Under the pieces are notes generated by a model that saw only the letters and a list, made by a program, of their open reading frames with translations, was not told the origin of the DNA and did no database searches. A DNA stretch of 64,000 nt. Source: Mytilisepta virgata. Taxonomy: Eukaryota; Mollusca; Bivalvia; Mytilida; Mytilidae. Below, piece by piece: positions 60,501 to 64,000 of the stretch. Both the position numbers and the translations under genes were made by a program. The stretch spans positions 8,900,501 to 8,964,500 of the forward strand of contig CM051520.1 in NCBI GenBank assembly GCA_028015205.1, in the 5' to 3' direction. Numbering within the stretch: the stretch's first letter is position 1; each line of letters begins with the position of its first letter.

Positions 60501-61393
60501 ATTTAACTTTGAAACTCAAGAGATTTATCAATAGGACTGTTAAGGTCATGGAGAACACCAGGCAGTTTAAACTTTGAACTAATCATGGTTAAAACCAGGT
60601 CAGCTAAGGTCAGGAAGCCACATCCAATAGTTTAACCTTTAACCTATTGTGATCTCTGTGCCAAAACAAAAGTAATTAAAGGTGAGCACTCACCTTCCTA
60701 AATTTTTTATGAGTTTGTACACACATCAAGACAAAGGTTAGTAAAGGTCAGCAGTCACCTTCCTAAAGTTTTCATGAGTTTGCACACAGGTCAAGACAAG
60801 GTTAATAAAGGTCAGCAGTCCCCTTCCTAAAGTTTTCATGAGTTTGTACACAGGTCAGGACAAGATTAGTAAAGTCAGCAGTCACCTTCCTAAAGTTTTC
60901 ATGAGTTTGTACACAGGTCAATACAAGGTTTGTAAAGGTCAGCAGTCCCCTTCCTAAAGTTTTCATGAGTTTGTACACAGGTCAAGACAAGGTTAGTAAA
61001 TTTAAAAGTCACATCTGTAAACTTGTTTTGAGCTTTTTTCAAAGGACAAAGGAAGGTCAGGTAAGATCATAAGAAACATCTTATACAATGTAGTATAAAG
61101 TAAAACCTCTCTTGAAATTGGGGCAAAATAAAGTCTGATTAGTGATTATTCAGTGAGAACAGTGATATCCCTCCCCCTACCTCCTTGTTGTCTACCTTCA
61201 GGATAGTATGTTATAATGATATCTTTATATATAACAGGTGTGCATGGGATTGTTTTTGATGACAAAGGAAAGCCAATCAATTCAGCCACAGTAAAATTGG
61301 ATGATAAAGATACCATACTATTAACCAATCAAATGGGAGACTTTGATTCAGTGCTGACAGAAGGAAAACATACCATTGAAATATCAGCTCCAG
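41716..61393 (+). CDS. CPD: Carboxypeptidase D-type protein, 15 exons seen, 3' end missing
   Basis: Exons 41716-42529, 43123-43265, 44013-44182, 44749-45251, 46015-46206, 48686-48969, 53107-53206, 54343-54485, 54830-54999, 55130-55512, 56756-56904, 57903-57991, 59436-59652, 60366-60474 and 61238-61393 join with consistent phases and GT...AG introns into 3622 nt (~1207 residues). CPD is a membrane-bound trans-Golgi metallocarboxypeptidase that removes C-terminal Lys and Arg from processed secretory proteins. Layout: signal peptide 1-20; domain I with H97, E100, H204, E290; transthyretin-like domain ~318-400; polar linker ~400-488; domain II with H555, E558, H664, E754; second transthyretin-like domain; domain III with H948 and E951 but D1040 in place of the second zinc His and H1123 in place of the catalytic Glu; start of a third transthyretin-like domain. 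Vertebrate CPD likewise has two active domains and one inactive (1380 residues in human). The missing part should hold the transmembrane helix and tail. Confidence 0.9.
42530..43122 (+). other. CPD intron 1
   Basis: AT-rich with a pyrimidine-rich stretch about 42860-42950. No repeat or RNA was recognised. Confidence 0.4.
43123..43265 (+). CDS. CPD: CPD exon 2: catalytic Glu of domain I
   Basis: 143 nt after TTTGCAG. Contains [16 protein letters not shown], with catalytic E290, and ends in an intron at GAG|GTAAAT. Exon 8 (domain II) has the same 143-nt length and phase, a sign of internal gene duplication. Confidence 0.9.
44013..44182 (+). CDS. CPD: CPD exon 3: transthyretin-like domain 1
   Basis: 170 nt, encoding [11 protein letters not shown] and [20 protein letters not shown], the typical beta-sandwich that follows regulatory-type (CPE/CPD subfamily) carboxypeptidase domains. 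Exon 9 has the identical length and phase. Confidence 0.9.
44749..45251 (+). CDS. CPD: CPD exon 4: polar linker and start of domain II
   Basis: 503 nt. After the end of the first transthyretin-like domain comes a ~90-residue Lys/Ser/Thr/Glu-rich, probably disordered linker (about residues 400-488). It is followed by [13 protein letters not shown] and [15 protein letters not shown] sequence (here [12 protein letters not shown]) opening domain II. The exon ends HEPG|GTAGGT. Confidence 0.85.
45252..46014 (+). other. CPD intron 4
   Basis: AT-rich. 'catggagatgtaaat'-like phrases recur around 45800-45900, close to sequence preceding exon 5. This could be a weak internal duplication. Confidence 0.3.
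46015..46206 (+). CDS. CPD: CPD exon 5: first zinc motif of domain II
   Basis: 192 nt after TTTTAAG. Carries [14 protein letters not shown] (H555, E558) and [11 protein letters not shown]. Confidence 0.9.
46476..46797. mobile_element. ~320-bp MITE-like element in CPD intron 5
   Basis: The left end TAAGGCCATACCAAATTGAT and the right end AAATTTGATGTGGCCTAAA are inverted copies; similarity runs about 45 bp inward (TCTTTGGATTTT versus AAAATCCAAAGA). No coding capacity. Confidence 0.7.
47084..47835 (+). repeat. Dispersed GTCGAGCCTGCGACTTT repeat
   Basis: It starts with GTCGAGCCTGCGACTTTAGT and an AGCTCGACATAGGGATAGTG block with GGCGGCGGCG, and ends ACAGGCGAGACATTTTTGTG then TGTCCACTCTTGTTAT. These recurrent phrases are ones I associate with bivalve genomes. 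An internal duplication, 'gtcatctgaccttgacctca', is at about 47547 and 47680. Confidence 0.6.
48268..48540 (-). repeat. Dispersed GTCCCCTGCTGC repeat
   Basis: It contains GTCCCCTGCTGCAAAGCGAT, CCATCCGTCTGTCCG and 'catctcctctgaaacctctt', and ends near 'gtggacatcggtgggggact'. It resembles other bivalve dispersed repeats. Orientation is arbitrary. Confidence 0.45.
48686..48969 (+). CDS. CPD: CPD exon 6: domain II, second zinc His
   Basis: 284 nt. Carries [22 protein letters not shown] and [17 protein letters not shown] (H664). It ends TTG|GTAAGA. The following intron holds the 3.05-kb transposon. Confidence 0.9.
50123..50246. repeat. Imperfect inverted repeat inside the 3.05-kb transposon
   Basis: TTTTAAAATATCAGCCGCGAG and CTCGAGCGGTGATATTTTAC-like arms (each ~45 bp) face each other around a GAGCGAGTGAGCGAAGCGAA core. 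Arms are roughly three-quarters identical by eye. Confidence 0.55.
51585..51678 (+). other. Exon-like segment within the transposon (uncertain)
   Basis: Flanked by ATTCAG and GTAAGTA. One open frame reads [19 protein letters not shown]... to the donor. No domain recognised. It could be a captured exon or chance. Confidence 0.25.
51915..52112 (+). other. Exon-like segment, possible SET-domain fragment (uncertain)
   Basis: An open frame of 66 codons ends at CTTCAG|GTATGT. It contains [19 protein letters not shown] and [12 protein letters not shown], faintly reminiscent of the xIDxS...GRxINH core of SET methyltransferases, but the resemblance is weak. If real it would be a captured host exon inside the transposon. 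Confidence 0.25.
52530..53060. other. Possible decayed DNA transposon
   Basis: The left CAGTGAAACTCGGTTGTATC GAAG (split here for length) resembles mariner-type ends, and the right end CCATGGCATTCGAACTAAGT is a partial inverse. Too diverged to be sure. Confidence 0.3.
53107..53206 (+). CDS. CPD: CPD exon 7: domain II; its 3' end founds a minisatellite
   Basis: 100 nt after TTTTACAG. Encodes [19 protein letters not shown] and ends GTAGCAG|GTAGGTAG. The exon end and donor are copied repeatedly just downstream (53190-53830). Confidence 0.85.
53190..53830 (+). repeat. 73-bp minisatellite built on the exon 7 splice donor
   Basis: Founder: TACAATGTAGCAGGTAGGTA at 53193-53212, spanning the exon 7 end and donor. 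About eight further copies read TACAATGTGGCAGGTAGGTA or close variants (about 53290, 53365, 53437, 53510, 53583, 53650, 53725, 53800). Spacing is 73 bp in the regular part (53361, 53434, 53507). Confidence 0.85.
54028..54203 (+). mobile_element. Truncated tRNA-derived SINE
   Basis: The head CTTGGTGGTCTCGTGGTAGC and B box AGGTTCAATCCCC are present, then 'catctaggagtaagagcaaa'. It diverges after CGGAGTTACAATGGGTC, so only the 5' half is here. Same family as 36.1 and 37.8 kb but in the opposite orientation. Confidence 0.75.
54196..54280. repeat. Perfect 17-bp inverted repeat at the SINE break
   Basis: CAATGGGTCACAAAATC (54196-54212) pairs perfectly with GATTTTGTGACCCATTG (54264-54280). The left arm overlaps SINE body sequence, so the right arm may be a templated inverted copy made where the SINE was cut. 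Confidence 0.8.
54343..54485 (+). CDS. CPD: CPD exon 8: catalytic Glu of domain II
   Basis: 143 nt. Contains [18 protein letters not shown], catalytic E754, so domain II keeps its full active site. Confidence 0.9.
54640..54692. repeat. End fragment of the 36.6-kb MITE family
   Basis: CCTATAAAAATCAAATGGTC and GCTCTC match the right arm of the 36605-36841 element with few changes. Confidence 0.4.
54830..54999 (+). CDS. CPD: CPD exon 9: transthyretin-like domain 2
   Basis: 170 nt, encoding [11 protein letters not shown] and [20 protein letters not shown]. Paralogous to exon 3. Confidence 0.9.
55130..55512 (+). CDS. CPD: CPD exon 10: start of domain III
   Basis: 383 nt. After [12 protein letters not shown] it carries the domain III opening and [14 protein letters not shown], retaining the first zinc motif (H948, E951). 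Confidence 0.85.
55513..56755 (+). other. CPD intron 10
   Basis: AT-rich. No element with definable ends and no RNA gene was recognised. Confidence 0.35.
56756..56904 (+). CDS. CPD: CPD exon 11: domain III; its 3' end founds a minisatellite
   Basis: 149 nt after TTCTAG. Encodes [18 protein letters not shown] and a short, unusual stretch in place of the LNRNF loop. It ends ATGACG|GTAGGTAT, and its last ~54 nt with the donor are repeated in 56842-57530. Confidence 0.8.
56842..57530 (+). repeat. 65-bp minisatellite built on the exon 11 splice donor
   Basis: The unit holds ~54 bases of exon 11's 3' end plus ~11 of intron. The founder, with 'gacagtaactaatatgacgg' and TAGGTATATAATA, is at 56842-56915. 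About nine more copies follow to 57530; spacing is 65 bp (57112, 57177). Most retain ATGATGGTAGGTATATAATA, a good donor context. One has GTAAGTAT. Confidence 0.9.
57903..57991 (+). CDS. CPD: CPD exon 12: domain III lacking the second zinc His
   Basis: 89 nt, encoding [13 protein letters not shown]. The Asp sits where active members have the His of LHGG. Confidence 0.8.
58012..58787. mobile_element. MITE-like element in CPD intron 12
   Basis: The left end TACTTACTCTAATTATTC and the right end AATTAGAGTAATTACAGTA are inverted copies, both bounded by TA. The interior has no coding capacity. A possible inverted relative lies near 33480-34150. Confidence 0.6.
59436..59652 (+). CDS. CPD: CPD exon 13: domain III
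   Basis: 217 nt after TTGTAG. Encodes [16 protein letters not shown] and [11 protein letters not shown], comparable to the YANNHPSM region of vertebrate domain III. Confidence 0.8.
60366..60474 (+). CDS. CPD: CPD exon 14: domain III lacking the catalytic Glu; founds a minisatellite
   Basis: 109 nt after TTTTCAG. Encodes [11 protein letters not shown], where His replaces the catalytic Glu. It ends AAACAAG|GTCAGTAA, and the end and donor recur through 61010. Confidence 0.8.
60455..61010 (+). repeat. ~64-bp minisatellite built on the exon 14 splice donor
   Basis: Founder: AGGTCAAAACAAGGTCAGTA at 60462-60481. Later units read AGGTCAAGACAAGGTTAGTA followed by 'cttcctaaagttttcatgag', with starts near 60720, 60784, 60848, 60911 and 60975. 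Two poorly matching units lie at about 60590 and 60660. Confidence 0.8.
61238..61393 (+). CDS. CPD: CPD exon 15: transthyretin-like domain 3 (start)
   Basis: 156 nt after ATAACAG. Encodes [21 protein letters not shown] and [11 protein letters not shown]. The 3' limit (CCAG|GTTTGT) is inferred by analogy with the ends of exons 3 and 9, although those are phase 2 and this is phase 1. The next exon was not found before the window ends. Confidence 0.7.
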
Positions 61394-63080
61394 GTTTGTT
61401 TGAAATATACAAGGAATATAAAATATTTTGTAAATGTATAAAGCACAGAATTACAAGATTTTTGGTATTTGATGAAAATAAATTGTACAAAATAATATGG
61501 GTCAACCAAACATTAAATCATGATACAATGCAGGGACCGCGCTAGGCTTCACAAATGTCGCAAAATGCGATTTTTTCTTCAATCTGGCGACAGAATTTTC
61601 TAGTTTGCGATTTGTCTGGCAACAGAATTTAAAATCTGTCACTTACAAATGTATGTGAAAACATTTTAAAATGGTGACTAAGAAACACCAATTGTAAGTT
61701 TTATATAATTATCTATGATAATTGAACACTTTACATTAGGCTAATAAACACAGCAGGTGTTTCAATAGTAAACAAACACATAAAAACTCGCATGTGCTGA
61801 GATAGTTTACACATGACTGCTCAATTGATTGACCACCCAGTTTACAGGTGACTGCTCAATTGATTGACCACCCTAATAACAATTCAATTTATACACTAAG
61901 GTTATTTACATGTAATTATCAAAATTTTTATTATGTAATTTCTTTAGTCATGAAATTAAATGTGTTTAAAAGCATTATTTCATAAAATTTCCAATCCATT
62001 AAGATTGTAATGTCACTTTCGGTTTAACATCAACAAACACATGTGGAACAATCAATGTTTTATTAGGCTTGCCATCAAAATTAAGGTCACTTCAGATGAA
62101 AGTTAACTGTCATTAAAACTATTTCATCAAAAATACTTTTCTGGTCATGTTATTTCAAATAGTAATGAATAAAAGAACAATCATGTATGGCAGAATGCTT
62201 CCAAAAAGGGGAGGGTGATTTGGCAAACAAATTTTGAAACTGGCAACAAAAATGATGCTTTTTGAATTTTAAAATTTTTAAATTTTTGAATGCCAGCGCA
62301 ACCCCTGCAATGATGGATGAGAAAGGATATGGTGGGTACATTCTTGACCCAGAATCCACACAGGCATATAATAAAAAATAGGCAAAGGAACACAGGTTTT
62401 ATTTGTTTTAACAAGACCTTAGAAAAATCTTGTAGGGCAAATCGCCCATGGTTCGGACGAAACACGTGTTTTTTTACTCCCCCGTATCCGTTACAAAGCG
62501 TCTTTTGGCAAATGTTTGGCAGCTTTAAATAAAACTTTAGATACATTTCTCCCCATTGGTCTATTGTTTTATTCGGAACTATCTGTCACTATTCCCGCCA
62601 ATATCTAAAAACTTTAGCAGTTGATCTTTGTCCCAAAGTGGTGAATCATCATCTATTTATAGCATTAGACTTACTTTCACTTTCCATTAAGCTAAGTGTA
62701 ATGCGTGTATTCATTGAAATAGGTCGGATTCACATCAATAACATATTCAACTTCAATTTAATCGCAACATAGCTATTTATTAAATTTTTAGGGGGATAAT
62801 TGTCAATTGAAATGTAATAGCGGATTTTTCCATGGTTCGGACACACTCGACCATCGTTCGGACCCTGTCATTCTTTTTCTTTTTCTTTGCCACATAATTA
62901 AACATGAAAAACGACCTCTCTGGTGCAGTAAAATCACCCGTCCGACTATTTGCAGATGACTGCTTACATCGAAATCGACATCCAAAGAGACCACATCAGC
63001 CTTTTAACAAGACCTAGAAACTCTAAAAGTTTCCAGGGCATGAAATTTAATGCCATAAAATGGTATATAATGTCTATATA
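61394..63080 (+). other. Probable CPD intron 15; no further exon found
   Basis: No exon with the expected end of the transthyretin-like domain or a transmembrane helix was recognised. A ~36-bp direct duplication, 'gactgctcaattgattgacc', is at about 61817 and 61852. 'ccatggttcgga' occurs near 62447 and 62829. Confidence 0.4.
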
Positions 63081-63084
63081 TGAA

Positions 63085-63875
63085 CAAAAAATATAGTAAA
63101 TTTTACCAATTAAGTGGACATATACTAGAAGAGGTAAATGCCAGCCCATACCTTTGGCTCCAAATATCAGAAGATCTAAAATGGAGAACACACTTAGAGC
63201 AAACACCGGCAAAAAAGCAAGCTCAACCCTTGGCTTCCTCAGATGCAATCTACACCATTGCCCAAAAGAATGCAGGCCTGAAAACGCATACACATCCCTA
63301 GTAAGGTTATTCATGAAATATGGAGCCATAATCTTAGACCTATATACCAAAAATGAAACATACCAACTTGAAATAATCCATCTACAATTCATCAACAAGG
63401 ACTACAAAACAAGAGATGACGGATGTATCACAAAAATGATGCAAGATCTAGAATTATCACCCATAGATGTCAGACGGAAACAATCGAGGCTAATATGTTT
63501 CTATAGAGTGGTTGGGGGTCAGATACCAGCGATGCCACCTTCTGACCATATAATCCTAAACCAAGGAAGAAGCCAAATCAAACCAAAAAAAGTTTCAGAC
63601 TGTGAAACAACACATATATACATTGTAGTGGACTAAAAATTAGTCAAAGTCCAGAGCTCTTCCACCGACCAATATAAAAACTCAATTCTTCATCAGAACA
63701 GCTGTAGACTAGAACCACCTTGACAAGAGTATTGTGACAAATTCAACTCAATGCTTCAAAGCAGCATGCAAGCGGGACTATACATGCATTCTCCGCCCAC
63801 GTTGTAATAAAGCATTAGGGATCCTACAACGTACCCATACAGATACAGAAGATTAGAATACTGTAACACTGTCGG
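63085..63875 (+). pseudogene. LINE 3' end (Jockey/CR1-like ORF2 C terminus)
   Basis: Two overlapping frames give SPYLWLQISEDLKWRTHL, then after a frameshift STLGFLRCNLHHCPKECRP, LVRLFMKYGAIILDLYTK, DYKTRDDGCITKM and AMPPSD. This matches the region after the reverse transcriptase in Jockey-type LINE proteins (the YLGVxISxDLxWxxHI and KECRxxAYxxLVRxxLEY pattern). Downstream pieces, DQYKNSILHQNSCRLEP, continue the match before the frame decays near 63800. The RT itself is not present, so it is 5'-truncated, and the frame is broken. Confidence 0.65.
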
Positions 63876-64000
63876 TAGAGTTTAAAATATCCTCTTTTTC
63901 ATGAAAATCATATGACGGCACTGGCTCAAACGACTTTGTGCTATAATACAGAATCCATTTGGTTTATCCTCAATTTCCGAATTAAACACTAGATCAATTT

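Noticed and set aside
62150..62546. Cysteine-rich minus-strand frames
   Set aside because: They are not bounded by splice signals, have no recognisable domain, and lie in probable intron DNA.

Overview
The window is a stretch of AT-rich animal nuclear DNA, most likely from a bivalve mollusc and probably a mussel-like species. That assignment rests on spliced genes with long introns, tRNA-derived SINEs, several LINE clades, and dispersed families of a kind I associate with bivalves (the GTGAGCTTTTGCCATCAC and GTCGAGCCTGCGACTTT repeats). The taxon is inferred, not proven. No bacterial, organellar or CRISPR features were seen.

Two well-supported protein genes stand head to head. On the minus strand, seven coding exons between 23831 and 41575 assemble, with correct splice phases throughout, into a 199-residue CDP-alcohol phosphatidyltransferase of the phosphatidylinositol synthase (CDIPT) type with a complete catalytic motif. 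On the plus strand, fifteen exons from 41716 to 61393 encode the first ~1207 residues of a carboxypeptidase D (CPD)-type protein: signal peptide, two catalytically complete metallocarboxypeptidase domains, each with a transthyretin-like domain, and a third domain that has lost active-site residues. Its membrane anchor and tail are not in view. The two start codons are 140 bp apart, so the genes probably share a bidirectional promoter. At the left edge, the last exon of an unidentified thrombospondin type-1 repeat gene lies at 1742-1902.

Most of the rest is mobile or repetitive DNA. 1-12.5 kb: hairpin-ended repeats, a 63-bp minisatellite split by a retroelement tail, and a decayed LINE. 12.9-17.5 kb: a nearly intact LINE on the minus strand, damaged by a one-base frameshift, whose ORF1 and ORF2 are in one frame separated by a single TAG. 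17.5-23.8 kb: a lone first-exon-like segment, LINE debris, an inverted minisatellite and AT-rich DNA. The CDIPT introns (23.9-41.5 kb) hold a nested insertion, a Helitron with recognisable termini, an element with two large arrays, two SINEs, a 5'-truncated LINE and two inverted-repeat (MITE-like) elements. The CPD introns hold a 3.05-kb element with long terminal inverted repeats and an 8-bp target duplication, a SINE fragment, more MITEs, and three minisatellites. The right edge has the 3' end of another LINE.

The most unusual observation: three CPD introns (after exons 7, 11 and 14) each begin with a minisatellite whose repeat unit spans the exon end and its 5' splice site, so each array multiplies splice-donor-like sequences. 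The three arrays differ in sequence and unit length (73, 65 and ~64 bp), which suggests three independent origins in one gene. In all three, reading into the intron meets a stop codon within four codons.
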